Below, piece by piece: positions 33,925-45,238 of a stretch of DNA of 64,000 bases. The DNA is from Xylaria sp. FL1777 (taxonomy: Eukaryota; Ascomycota; Sordariomycetes; Xylariales; Xylariaceae). Both the position numbers and the translations under genes were made by a program. The DNA lies in assembly GCA_022578965.1 (NCBI GenBank), contig MU400725.1:1-64000 (forward strand). The letters run 5' to 3'. The stretch's first letter is position 1. Each line of letters starts with the position of its first letter. The notes below the pieces were generated by a model. It was not told where the DNA came from, searched no databases, and saw only the letters and a program-made list of their open reading frames with translations.

Positions 33925-35121
33925 ATGGCTGAACCACAAGCGCCACTCAAGACCTACCGCGGCAACTGCCACTGTGCAGCATTTGTCTACGAGATCACTC
34001 TACCCGAGATCAAGCAGGCCTCCGAGTGCAACTGCAGTATTTGCTACAAGAAGGCAGCGATCTGGGTCTTCCCGAATCCCAGTGATGTCAAGTTCGTGAA
34101 GGGCGACTCATCCGAGCTTACTAACTACAATTTCAACAAGAACCAGTTCACTCACAAGGTTCGTCCATGTGGTTGCATTGCAACAACAATGAAGAGGATA
34201 TCGTGGACAGCGAAATTGTAACGAAAACCGCTAATACTTGATATTCAGTTCTGTTCTACATGCGGGGTCTCGTTGATGGTCGTTGGACACTTGAGTCCAC
34301 CCAAGGCCGGCGAGGATAAGCTGCCAGAAAACGGATTCAATGTAAGCCTGCGTCATATCTTTTCCAGAAGCACTGTATTAGATTTGAAGATAGCTTACTA
34401 TGATCCAGGTGCGCACCTTTCAGCATGGTCAAGTCGACGTCTGGAAACTCGACACAAAGAGGTAAGACATCATGCATGCCCCTTTTTATCATGGCGGTTT
34501 TATGCTGACGATATCATATCTAGCTTTGACGGATTTTCTCTCCCCCCAGCGTACGAAGCCCCCAAGTTCACAGGACCCCAGCCTGCTGGTGATACCGAAG
34601 GTCTCCAGCTGTACACTGGCAGCTGCCATTGCGGTGCCGTCACCGTCGCCCTAAAATCGCAGCCTCTCAACAAAGACTCTCAGGGGTTAGTTGAATGCAA
34701 CTGTAGTATCTGTGGCAGGGTAAGTCTAAATGCATATCACTAAGCAGCCACTGGTCATAAAGCGAATGTCTAGAATAGCTGACCACCATGGATGACATAG
34801 TACGGTGCTACGTGGACCTATCCGCCCCGCGCGCAGGTCGTAGTCGAGGGGAGACAGAACCTTGGAGTTTACCTCTTCAACAAGAAACTCGCTACCAAGA
34901 ACTTCTGCAAGACCTGTGGTGTTCCCGTCTTCTCAGAAGTAGTGCAGTGTACTGATGAGCAGGTCGCCCAATTTAGTGAAGAGACTAGACGGTGGTATAG
35001 CGGCAGCAAAGATCTCACAGCCTTCAACCTCAGGGTGATCAACGGCTTCAACGTCAAAGATTTGAATCCCACCCGGTTCGAAGGCTATACATACATCCAG
35101 CCGACATACGTTGAGCCATAA
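33925..35121 (+). CDS. Protein with two tandem GFA (formaldehyde-activating enzyme-like) domains
   Basis: Five exons, 33925-34158, 34249-34341, 34409-34461, 34524-34719 and 34801-35121, join in frame to 298 residues. Each half is a GFA/CENP-V-type zinc domain. The first has C15 and C17 (NCHCAAF), C35, C37 and C40 (ECNCSICYK) and C80, C83 (FCSTCGVS). The second repeats this with C161 and C163 (SCHCGAV), C185, C187 and C190 (ECNCSICGR) and C228, C231 (FCKTCGVP). All zinc ligands of both copies are present. The family is named for glutathione-dependent formaldehyde-activating enzyme, but catalysis has been questioned for its founder, so activity is not assured. No signal peptide; likely cytosolic. 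Its stop lies 119 bp from the stop of the convergent AlkB-type gene. Confidence 0.88.
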
Positions 35122-35240
35122 AAGGGGGGCGTGGATGACAGGATGGTAAGATAGAAGCTCACACCATGAAGTATCTAAGATTTCAACTTCACTCAATATC
35201 AATACTTATCAAACGGGAATGATAGACTCAAGTTTTGAGT

Positions 35241-36825
35241 TTATTGCTTTTTAGTTGTTGATTGTTGCTTCTCTGTCACACTTACACTAGAATCCTGATC
35301 TATTGGGGCGCTGGTCTTCCTGTATCGCGCACTATCCCAGTTAGGTATTCCATCATCATCGAAATCTGCCCATTGAAAGAAAGAGCAGTTCTCCTGGGCG
35401 GGAACATTACCACGATGACACACTACATCATACATGGTGTCAGCATCAACCATTTCTAGCATGTATTTCAAGGTGTTCCGTTCCGTATTACTGAGACATG
35501 TAGTGTTCAACTGGGGGTTCAAAGGACAACGAGGACTTACTCCAGAAGTGCCTTCCCCAGTTTTCTTTCTTTCGCTGCACAGTCCGGAGGATAGCTGGAA
35601 GGTTGCATTTGCATCTTGGCGTGAAGTTCGGGTGAAAGTTTGGCTTATAATCACGATAAGTGATGTTAATCCTTCGATTTCCAGCGATAGGGTGAGGATC
35701 AATAGCCTGCGCTGGTGCAATTGAATGCTTCCACTCTTCTTGCATCTCAGCATGCATAATGAGGAGTGAGTTGTGTGGCAGATGAATAGATATTTGACCT
35801 TGCGCATCGCCATCTTCAGTCAAGTTGTTGTCGGCGTCCTTTGGAACTATACGGCGAACGCGGAACTCCCTTGCTACACCCAGGGAGAGCGACCCAATAA
35901 CAGCCCGGGGACCCAGGTACGTCAGATGGTCGCTGTGATATCCAACAGATTCGTGTGGCCCATCGTAGCAGTTGACGAAAGCAGCATTTGGCGTCCATTC
36001 ATCGGGACATTGGTACTTCAGCTTCTTGCGGGTTTGTATTCCTTTATTAACAGCTTCCTGTACCTTGGGTCTTACCCGTAGAAGTTGGGGTGTGATTCGT
36101 CGAACGTCCTACAAGAAGTCAGCGCTCTGTATAATGACAGATAAGAATGATGAGTTATTATTCCAATTCCAAGGCTGTCTGAATAGGAAGGGACTTGGTG
36201 TCGATTAAGTCTACATAATCATACTCACTTCCAAGCGTCCACCGTAGTAGAAATATTCGTGCTTCTGTGTATTTAACTCGGCCTCTGTAGCTACGTAGAA
36301 ACTTGAGGTGTGTGGGCTTTGAACAATGTTGTCGAAGAGCTTGAATGTGGCCCGCTTAAAGGATTTTGATTCTTCTAGCATTTCTCGGAGTAGATCATTG
36401 GCCTCCTCTTGTGGGAGGAAATTGTGAATAATGCTACATGGGGTATGTTCTGCAATATCTTTAGGGTCGTATAGGAAGAGTGTAGCCCCTTTTTTGGACA
36501 GCAATTTGGCTTTTTTCACCGTCCCAGTTTCTCCTGTTGCGTGTGATATGGATGCAAAGGACCTTAGCGATGTCTGAGCTCCTACTGTGGCGGCAGCGCG
36601 AGACTGTTTCGGCTCCGTTCGACTGTCAAGGAGAGAAGAGGCAGCTTGGTCAACAACTCCGGTATTGGCCAGAAGAGCATCGAGTAGCACTTCCTGGGAT
36701 ATATCCGGGAATAAGGAGACAAGCATTGCGAGCTTCATCTCTGTTGAATCCTCATCGCCATCCCGAGTCGATGCTTGGGCGATAGAGGAAGATTTGCGTT
36801 TTGCGCCTCTCAGAAAAGCATCCAT
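35241..36825 (-). CDS. AlkB-type 2-oxoglutarate/Fe(II) dioxygenase with CUE and GRF zinc-finger domains
   Basis: Three exons, 36825-36229, 36108-35541 and 35422-35241, join to 448 residues. An N-terminal CUE-like ubiquitin-binding helix bundle (about 28-67, MKLAMLVSLFPDISQEVLL) is followed by a Ser/Thr-rich linker and the dioxygenase core. Iron ligands are H257, D259 (GYHSDH) and H327; the 2-oxoglutarate-binding motif RxNxTxR is R345-R351 (RINITYR). A GRF zinc finger follows with C365, C367, C390 and C401 (PRCKCNLP; MCHRGN; CSFFQWADF). AlkB enzymes remove methyl groups from nucleic acid bases and release formaldehyde; GRF fingers bind single-stranded DNA in repair proteins such as APE2 and NEIL3. 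A role in alkylation repair with ubiquitin-guided recruitment is plausible but inferred. It is divergent from PEX7 and convergent with the GFA gene. Confidence 0.9.
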
Positions 36826-37304
36826 TATGTGGACTGAGTGAAGATGATGATGCTTCTTTCATGATGTTTTCTGTGCTCCTCTGCTACGAGGATGCATTGA
36901 ATTCTATTAAGAAAATCAGACGTTAGCCAGGCCGCTGTCCTTAGACGAGTGAAAGGCGACCAATAATAGAAGAGGCATGATTTCAATATGACCAATCCTA
37001 TTCCCTCGGTACTGTATGGGACCAACCAGGGTACCTAACCTCCCTAGCCACCTAAGGTATGTTCAATACGTACCTAGGTACCTAACAGTACCTACGCCAC
37101 TAAATTACGTCAAAGCCGAGGCCCTACGACCACCTTAAGCCCACCCGCAGCTTTCATCCCACTTCGACGTGCTGTTACCGCGACTTGGACTATCTAGGTA
37201 CCTACCTTTTTTTTCAACTTTAAGAATGTGACGAGCATCTCAATTAAGCCCTAGGTATGGTCTAACAGACCTTGTATTAGCTCACGGAACACGCATACCT
37301 GATC
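36826..37304. promoter_or_regulatory. Divergent promoter region between the AlkB-type gene and PEX7
   Basis: A 479-bp gap between two start codons facing away from each other. It holds a cluster of GTACCTA/TAGGTAC words between about 37029 and 37204, including the palindrome TACCTAGGTA at 37071-37080 and a second CTAGGTACCTAC near 37194. No TATA box is clear. Shared regulation of the two genes is possible but not shown. Confidence 0.55.
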
Positions 37305-38510
37305 ATGGCGTCTATGCTAGAATTCCGCACTCCTGGCTTCAACCCCTACGCCGTCAAATACTCCCCGTACTACGACTCGCGCATTGCCGTCGCATCGGCT
37401 GCAAACTATGGCATCGTCGGAAATGGGCGGCTCTTTTGCCTGGGCCTGGGCCCTCAGGGTGTTCAGGTAGAGAAGACGTATGCGACATGCCCTCACGAGC
37501 ACACGCGCCCTGGTCCCGTCGCAGCACTGCTAACCATGTCTCCGAAGCTTCGACACCAACGACGCCCAGTATGATCTCGCCTGGTCCGAGATTAACGAGA
37601 ACCAACTGCTCGCCGCTTGTGGGGACGGGTCTATAAAGCTCTACGACGTCAATGTCAATGAGTTTCCCGTCATGAATTTCCACGAGCACAAGCGTGAGAC
37701 GTATTCTGTCGCTTGGAGCCCTGTTACCAAAGACACTTTCGCCTCGAGTTCGTGGGACGGAACCATAAAGATTGTAGGGTCATATCCTTGTTCTTGTTAC
37801 TGCCATGCCATATGTTTTGTCGCAGAGCTAATACACAAGCTGCTCCAAAGTGGTCACCAACCAGGAAAGAGTCTCTTAGGACCCTGCCTGTTGGCAATTG
37901 TACCTACAGTACATCCTACTGTCCCTCGAATCCAAATATTGTCTCGGCTGTGTCGACCGACTCACACCTCCGCATATTTGACCTTCGGACGCCTGTCAAC
38001 GCCCAATATCACCTCACCACCAAGATACCAGTTCATCAGCCACCGTCGGTGCCGATGCCCCCTGGTGTTTCGCCCCCCTTCATGCCAGCCGAGATATTGA
38101 CTCATGATTGGAACAAATATAGAGACTCAGTCATAGCTACAGGAGGTGTGGACCGAGTTATAAGGACCTTCGATATTAGAAACCCGACAGCGGGGCCCGC
38201 GTCTATCATGATGGGCCACGAGTACGCTGTACGGAGGCTTGCTTGGAGTCCTCACGCCGCCGATATCTTGCTCAGCGCTAGTTATGACATGACGGTTAGA
38301 TTATGGACAGATGGCTCCACTATGGGCGCCCATGAAAGTTCTCCTCCCGTAAAGCCAGGTCTACAGCTCGGTATAATGAACAGGCATACGGAGTTCGTGA
38401 CCGGCGTTGACTGGTGCTTGTTTGGTGTCGGTGGCTGGGTTGCAACGGTTGGGTGGGACGAGCGAGTCCTATTATGGGATGCTAATATGATGCTCCAGGG
38501 AAGGAGTTGA
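37305..38510 (+). CDS. PEX7: Peroxisomal targeting signal 2 receptor, WD40 protein
   Basis: Cytosolic receptor that binds PTS2-bearing enzymes and delivers them to the peroxisomal import machinery together with a co-receptor (Pex20 in filamentous fungi). Three exons, 37305-37477, 37548-37773 and 37851-38510, give 352 residues, the usual Pex7 length. The protein is a run of WD40 repeats. The N-terminus FRTPGFNPYAVKYSPYYDSR is diagnostic for Pex7. Later repeats show DGSIKLYDV, WDGTIKIWSP (formed across the second splice), DSHLRIFDLR, VDRVIRTFDIR, YDMTVRLW and WDERVLLWD. A proline-rich insert (PVHQPPSVPMPPGVSPPF) lies between two repeats. Acceptors are AAG at both introns; the second was chosen because it restores KIWSP in frame. 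Confidence 0.95.
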
Positions 38511-39276
38511 TATAGCCCCCAAAACCTACCTACTAAGACTCTCGGTACGAGGTATGCATTGGAAGGCGTTTATGGAGCTAAGCTATGATCTGTTTTATTG
38601 ATACCACCAAGTAATGTCCGAGACTCCTACTCGCGGCTCACATCGTGTCGTAGGCTTTGACCTAAGTACTACTAGCTACTTATCAAAGATCTAAATAAGA
38701 CTGGGCTCTACATTACGACCGATACCTATGCCTACAAGCAAAGCATCTTCTAGAATGTGTTGTATGCTATTTGCCATCTTGCCCCTTTGAGCTCGTACTT
38801 CTAGATGACGACTAGTAACTCATTCTAGACTGCTTAGCCGCCGTTTGCGAACAGTTCACACTCCTCTGTTATGTTTTCAGAATATAGTTGGGTAGACACG
38901 GATTAGAATACATATCTTTCGACAAGCGGTCAAGTGGAGGATAAACAAGCTAGAGTAGGCTGAGAGATCTACACTTCGTCTTTCGTTATTCCCCTATGGG
39001 GTTTTGGACAGCCTCGTCCCTTAAACATTTATGATGGCAAGACTAGATAGTCGTCTAGTAAATAAACATTAATGCTAGCAAGTCTCTGGAAGCCCGTGAC
39101 ACATTGCCTAGGCTATACATGTCCTACCGAAATCTCGCCACAAGTTAGATCCGTCCAGATGGTATGAATACATTGAAAATTGCATCGTTAAGCCTGCTAG
39201 TAATGAGGAAGCCAAGCGACTTCGCCTCTAAATAGTGCAGACGGTCTCATGTTGACTAAAAGCAAGCTCAGAGGAG

Positions 39277-39318
<42 letters not shown>

Positions 39319-39981
39319 CTGACCATACCGAACATCCCAAGCAAGACGGTGGCTACATTGTGATGTAGATATTCTCTACTGAATAGCTTCGCGGAAGGAC
39401 CGAACCCGATGGTTATAGGGAAAAGGTCTGCAGTCGACGAGATGAGCGGGACGCCGACTGGAAGCATTCTAGTTTCGAGGAGGCAATGGCTAAGCGGGAT
39501 ATAGTAGAAATAGATTGGATATTAAGGATAGGAGGAGCGAACAAACACGAGCATGACGGGACAGGCGGTCAAAGAATCATCGATTGTAATGACCAAGGTC
39601 AGAGAGTGAATATTTCTTCATAATTATTGCGTCAAAGTCATTGGTGCCCGCCTTAAAATGGCAAGTACAACCCTCCGTATAGTACAAACAATAAAGTAGA
39701 GATTTCAGCAATGAACCGCTCAGATCTTGCTTTGCGTCGGGGGGAGCCCCGGCCTCAGCCCTAACCACCAGCTTTGGCCTAGTTGAAGGACGACAAACCC
39801 TGAACTCCGTCGACGCCTTTAGATGAACATTGCTATCTACATCTCTGAAGTTGTACATAATCCTGGACCCTATTATTTTTACACCGCAAAATGAACTTTT
39901 TTTGTGAAGCGTGATTATGCAACGTCATAGGGAGATAAGCACTTAGTAAACGTCTCGACCAGAATGTTCATGTTCCTAGTT
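38511..39981. other. Intergenic DNA between convergent genes
   Basis: About 1.5 kb. A 79-codon minus-strand frame with ATG at 39467 (MLPVGVPLISSTADLF start) runs into the (AG)n microsatellite, where it reads SLSLSL; a GTATGG just before that repeat could be a donor, but no matching exon was found. Another minus frame at 39577-39858 has no recognisable content. No gene called. Confidence 0.45.
39281..39313. repeat. AG dinucleotide microsatellite
   Basis: About 16 uninterrupted AG units in the intergenic region between PEX7 and the helicase gene. Confidence 0.9.
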
Positions 39982-42091
39982 TTAAAAGCTGGCCCTGGGA
40001 GTAAAGCGTGATCTGTCCGGTCTGTCACCAACGCGTGATGCAAACCGGTCTTCGAAGGTGTTTCGACTTCCAGAGTTGTTGTTGCGCCTGAAGTTAGAAT
40101 TTGAATCAGAGCGGCCATGGCTGCGGTGTCCATAGCCGTCGTTGCGTCTGAAGTTAGAACCTGAGCCAAAGCCGCCACGGTCACGGCCTCCAAAGCCGCC
40201 GCTGCGTCTAGAGTCCTCATATCCCCGTCTCATCCTCGATTCGTCTTCGTCTTCTTCTTCGTAGCCAATTCGGATTCCAGGCACACGAGTCAAACCACGA
40301 TTTTGAGCAGTTTTCGGGGGTATAGCAGGGGTTTCTTTCCAGCCTAAGGCTCCAAGGCACCAATTGTTTAACAACTTGATCATATCTTCGGCCTGGAAAT
40401 ATCTGCCGAATTTTGCACCAAGACTACCTAGGTACAAGGCGCGGAACATAAATTTAGGTGCAGATGAATATGCGTTTGCGAAATTATTGAAATAACGGGA
40501 CGCAGTCTCAGATGCCGAGGAGTCTCCCACTGCGTATTTTGCAGACTCTAGCGTGTCGTTAGGCTTGATTGGTAGGCCCGGAAGACGGCCGCGTGCTTCT
40601 GCTATCTCTTCTTGGGTGAGGACTAACCAGCCCCTACCGGAATTTCCGGCACGTCCTGTACGACCAACTCGATGGATGTATTGGTCCCGATCAGGTGGAA
40701 GACCAATCTGAATGACATCTGTCACATTAGGGAAGTCCATTCCTCGCGCTGTGACATCAGACGAGAAGAGAATGGCAGATTTCGACTGGCGGAAGTAGTC
40801 AGCGCTTCTCGTGCGCTGGGCTTGAGTCAATCTCGAGTGGATCTCAAAAATGGCAGTTCCAGTGCGTTGTGAGAACAGCCGAGATTGCATGAAGATTTCG
40901 AACGCATATTGAACAGCAGCCGTGCTTGAAAAAAAGACAACGGCTTTGAATGGAAGTTCAGAATCCTTTGCATTTTTCGCCTTTTCTGCGATCTCTGCAA
41001 TCACGGGGTAAACGTTCTCGAGACCTTGAATTGTGACAAGATGCTGAGGAACACGTTCGTGCGTTGGTACATCGTCTGACTTGATGGTTTGTACAAACTC
41101 AAAGTTATCAGGGCGGACCATGCTCTTGGCGAGGTGAACCACATCGCGAGGTATGGTGGCAGAGAAAAGCAGAGTCTGCCGGTCCTTTTCATCGCGCGAA
41201 GGCAGAAGTTTCTGGATGGAACGTATTTCGTCGGAAAAGCCAACATCAAGCATTCGATCCGCTTCGTCGAGTACGAATGCCTGTAGATTAGGAGCTGCAA
41301 CTTTGGCCTCTGGGTCCGAGAGTAGATCGTTTAATCTTCCGGGTGTAGCAACCAGGACATCGCAGCCCTCGCGCCACATTTTGAAGAGAGATTCCCGTTT
41401 CCTCGTGCCTCCTACAGCAGTTTGGACAACAATGCTGGTATTCTGGGCAAGTTTCCGGGCTTCAACACCGATCTGTTCAGCAAGCTCACGAGTGGGCGAT
41501 AGGATAATCGCCCGAATATTCTCGGACGAAGCGCGACGCCTAGCCCGGGGCGACGCTAGTTCGGGCTGATCTGCCAAGACGCGCTGGAATAGAGGAACCA
41601 GGAAGGCTAAAGTCTTTCCCGTGCCGGTTTTGGCTTGAGCAACCCTGAGACGATGATGATGATGAGCAAAGACGGAACAGGCATAAAGGGGTGCGAATTG
41701 AGTTCACTCACATGTCGACTCCCTTCAAGGCGGAATTCATAGACATAGACTGGACCTCAGTCATATTTTCGTAGCCCATCCCTTTAGTTATGGCCCTGAC
41801 AAGGCTATCATCGACACCTAGCTGGGGGAGATCGGCGAAGCGGGTGACGGGAGCGGATGCTACAGGCGCGAATTCACCCTGGCGGTTAGCTTGAGCGGCA
41901 GCAGATTCCGCCGAGTAAAGACGAGAGAAGGCATATCCAGGAGCGAGATGCCGCAAAGCGGGTTGCGAGGGTGTCTGGCGTAAGATGGCGGCAAGGTGCT
42001 TCGAATGGGTGTTGCGCATCAATGAAGCAGTAGAGAATTGACGAGCGACATTGCCTAAGCGGGCATGCCGCTGGACAGCAGCCTTGAACAT
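39982..42091 (-). CDS. DEAD-box RNA helicase, probably mitochondrial (Mss116-like)
   Basis: Two exons, 42091-41712 and 41644-39982, give 680 residues. The N-terminus (MFKAAVQRHARLGNVARQF) is basic and lacks acidic residues, like a mitochondrial presequence; yeast Mss116 acts in mitochondrial intron splicing and translation. All helicase motifs are present: I AKTGTGKT (131-138, built across the splice), Ia PTRELAEQ, Ib TPGRL, II DEAD (253-256), III SAT, V ARGMDF and VI HRVGRTGRAG. The tail is rich in Arg, Gly, Asn and Ser (GGFGGRDRGGFGSGSNFRR), typical for nonspecific RNA binding. The ATG at 42091 was chosen because the frame upstream has only TTG. Exon 2 carries a TACCTAGGTA word at 40425-40434. 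Confidence 0.92.
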
Positions 42092-43670
42092 GACGGTTGG
42101 ATAAATCAAGGCGAACTTTGTGCGGTGGCGGCCGACTAGTTATAAATGAAGGGAGAGGAGATGGGATGACGAGAAAAGAAGAAGAATAGAAGAGGAGGAA
42201 GAAGACGACGACGATGAGTGATGATGATGATGATGATGTGGTAGAGCAGCACACGATCTCGAGACGCCTTAGGATGATGGGGAGAGGAACGCGATGCAGA
42301 GATTGAACTTTTTTTTTTCCTTATAGTAAGAGTTTAAGCCATTGATCACTAGCTATATTCTAGATCGAAAGGGGATTGGTGGGCTTGCCTAATCGTTATC
42401 TTTGAATAAGTGGATGCATAGTTACTTTGCTGCTGGAAGCGGGGCTTCCCTATTCTACCTACAGTGCAGCTGGGTGGACACTTTATCGGACCCCGCTTAT
42501 GATTGTCTAGGTACATAAGTACTTACTTATCTATGTACTGCGTACAATGGATATGTGAGTCCGAGATAGATATAGATGGTTCTTAACCTTAGGTATCGTA
42601 TCGGACGACAAAACGTGCCATCGCCTGCCTAAGGATCTTTCTTCGCATAAGTATACATACTTCCTACTCGTGATGACTACCTGCTTTCCGTTAAAGCTCC
42701 TAGCATTAATATAGTGTACCGCTCTATCACGTGCGACCATCTACCGGGCAGTCCTGCTCTGCCCTTGCTACCTTTTGGTGGTGCGGCTCCGTAGAGCAAT
42801 TTTTAGCCGTCTTCATATATATACTTAGTACTAATACGCAAGCACTTACATAGGAGCAAGGATTAGGCGTTGTAAGTAGAAGGGCGTCTATCCTTCAAAC
42901 TGTAATCAGCTGCTGTTGGCCTCCAAAGGTTCTTTTGTGGTGTATAAGAAGACTGATTAAAAGACGAAGAGGTTGTCATATGGAATTTCTACGGCCATGC
43001 TCTTGGCCTCAGCCCGTGTTTTCTGCTCTCTCCTCCCAAGCATGTCAATCAATGACTGTCGAAGCCCGGCGTCTCTAATACGGTGCTGCATGCGATTGAT
43101 ACATAACCCACATCTACCGACTTACCTATCGACCTACCTAAGTAAGTAGGTATATACATAATGTAGGTAGACTATCCACTATCTACACTACTACATAGTT
43201 TGCCCATTACTGACCTTCAACCTTCAGAACGGCGTGTGGAGCCCAGACCCTGATCCCGACCCGAGGATTGAGCATGGTGAAGGTAGATAATCGATGTGTG
43301 CCCCTCACACTCGCTAACATCTTACATCAGAAGAGTTAAACTTGTCTAACTAACATATTTTAACCGTGTACCCATCCTAAGACAGGTGGTCCCCGAACAC
43401 TTTTGAATTTCTCTCTGCATGTTGGAATAGATGACCAGATACCAATCGCCTGTGTAGGAGACGTATCTTGCCAACATCTCAAAACATCACTCCAACGGTG
43501 CTTCGTCTGTCTAGGTTACTCGGCTTCTTATTTGAGTACCTCTTGAATCAAAGCCATTTATACGGTGAGAGAAGTTCTAGCTTCACTCCAGGCAGGGTTT
43601 GCTCTTGGAGGTAGCCCTTTTTTTCCCTTCTTTCCCCCCTTTCTTAACTGCTTGGCCATTGGCAACTGGT
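42092..43670. other. Intergenic DNA, divergent promoters
   Basis: Starts with purine/pyrimidine-biased DNA and a TGA repeat (about 42219-42238) in the helicase 5' region. TACTGCGTA is at 42536-42544, and TACCTAAGTAAGTAGG-like words lie near 43135-43165. The last part (about 43615-43640) is a T/C tract ahead of the next gene. No other gene seen. Confidence 0.5.
42219..42238. repeat. TGA trinucleotide repeat
   Basis: About six TGA/ATG units in the 5' region of the helicase gene. Confidence 0.7.
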
Positions 43671-44668
43671 ATGAACAAAGGAGTCTTATTGTGGGCGCTT
43701 ACGAATACTTTGCCCGAGTATTACACCCGTTCGGTGTACCACTGCTTAGGAGAAAACCTTACTTGCGACATGGATCAGAAGGATGTCTTTGATATGCTTC
43801 TCACGTCGGTCCGATCCCCGATGTCAGCCTTCAGATCCCTGCGCCTATCTACTATGTCCTCACGGCGTCACGTTACAGGGCAAGGCATCGAGGAATTGGT
43901 GGTAACAAACTACGAGGAGGATCGGTCCGTTCAGGTGGATGGCACGGCAGCTAGAGCTGAGATGTCAGCCCCGACACAACGGAAAGAGCAAGCACTAGTA
44001 GCTTCGGGCATCCGGTGGAATTATGCGGAGCAAGGTATGTACTTCCGGTTGTAGTTCCTTTTCAAAAAGGGACAGTGAGAGTTGGGCTGATCCGGCACCT
44101 AGGTATGAACATACACCGTATCGCATATCTGGATAAAGAAGATCCGACTTTTTGCCGCAAATCCTATGTCGATGGCGTGGCATATTTGCTGATGGCTCTC
44201 CCGACCACCTTAAGCGATCAAGAAACCGCTACGATCCGGCGGGCTCTTCCACCGTCGATTGCGGATGTAAACCTCGTCGATGGGATGAATGATAAGGCGA
44301 TTGGCTGGAAGCCTTCTCCGGGCGGCCGCACAGTTTTACAGCGGTGTGTTGCAATCGTGGTAGCTATCTTCGTGGTACTGATACACGTGGCGCTGTCATA
44401 CGCAACTGTTGTAGTCCGCGTGGGTGCGCACTACGAGCGAAAGCATAACATCTCACAGCAGATTGTATCCAGGGGCTTTGTCATCGCCTCAGCCGTCGGG
44501 AGGCATAGCGTCGTCCTCAGCGCCAAGATTTGCGCCATGAAAGACGGACGTGTCGGAAAGGCCGTTGGCAACATCGCGAGCCGGACGGTTGAGAGCGTCG
44601 CATCTGGCATTCAAGAGGGCATCGGACAGGGGCTTGTGATGATCGACACGAGGCCAAGGCCAAGCTAA
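43671..44668 (+). CDS. Uncharacterised fungal membrane protein
   Basis: Two exons, 43671-44034 and 44103-44668, joined over a 68-bp intron (donor GTATGT, branch GCTGAT, acceptor CTAG), give 309 residues. The join restores a single frame reading AEQGMNIHRIAYLDKEDP. One strong membrane helix (about 198-225) contains VAIVVAIFVVLIHVALSY. The segment before it (SYVDGVAYLLMALPTTLSDQ, then RRALPP) and the tail with small-residue repeats (VGKAVGNIASRTVESVASGI) resemble a group of conserved but unnamed fungal proteins. No catalytic motif is visible. The start is uncertain: the frame is open upstream to 43599 but has no earlier ATG, and a further 5' exon is possible. Confidence 0.6.
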
Positions 44669-45214
44669 CGTACATTGAAACGAAGTCTTATGATGTAAAA
44701 AAAAAAACATTCACCTGGGACCCGACATTGTGCCTAGGTCGATTGGAAAGTTTATAAAGGGTTATATCACAGGAGTATATTCTAGGGTTATAAAGGGATG
44801 ATACATCTGGCCAGAGAAAGTACCTGTACCGAGTTTTATGACGAGTTTCCCAGACGAAGCCTACGTAGGTCAATGTCGCGAGTGGCAATGTACATATAAT
44901 GGATGTTAAGCGCTGGTTGTTGAATTCTATTAGAGGTATTTATTTATTGGCTCTTTCGAGACCACAGCTTAAAGCTCAAATGCAATATTCAATATGACGA
45001 CTCATTGCCTGGTGAATTTGAACCCCATTGAAACGATGCGAAATCGATGGATGGTATGTGACAACATGTCGCGGCCGAATCGGTGGCATCCTCGCGCACG
45101 TAAAGTAACTCAAACTCAGGTCATGTATACCCCTTTCCTGTACCAAAGAAGACCCGAGTATGACATCTCCCTGGCCAAGTAGTAAGGGCCCTATGAAGTC
45201 GATCATCATCTGGT
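44669..45214. other. Intergenic DNA between convergent genes
   Basis: Contains a short poly-A tract (44697-44707) just after the upstream gene's stop. A 92-codon minus-strand frame (44976-45254) lies in the 3' region of the Cue1-like gene and is not supported. Nothing else seen. Confidence 0.5.
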
Positions 45215-45238
45215 AGCTCCATCCAAGTGGATGGAGCT
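45215..45238 (-). terminator. Perfect stem-loop at the stop codon of the Cue1-like gene
   Basis: AGCTCCATCC and GGATGGAGCT form a perfect 10-bp stem around a 4-nt loop (AAGT on the plus strand). On the minus strand its first base is the last base of the TGA stop codon at 45240-45238. It would sit at the very start of the 3' UTR. This is a possible RNA structure affecting termination or mRNA fate; a role as a Pol II terminator is not implied. Confidence 0.45.

Noticed and set aside
39228..39467. 79-codon minus-strand frame ending in SLSLSL
   Set aside because: Half of it is the AG microsatellite; the first 48 residues look protein-like but no joining exon was found.
44990..45075. Possible tRNA on the minus strand (GGGGTTCAAATTC resembles a B box)
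   Set aside because: The T-stem bases do not pair, and no acceptor stem or A box fits.
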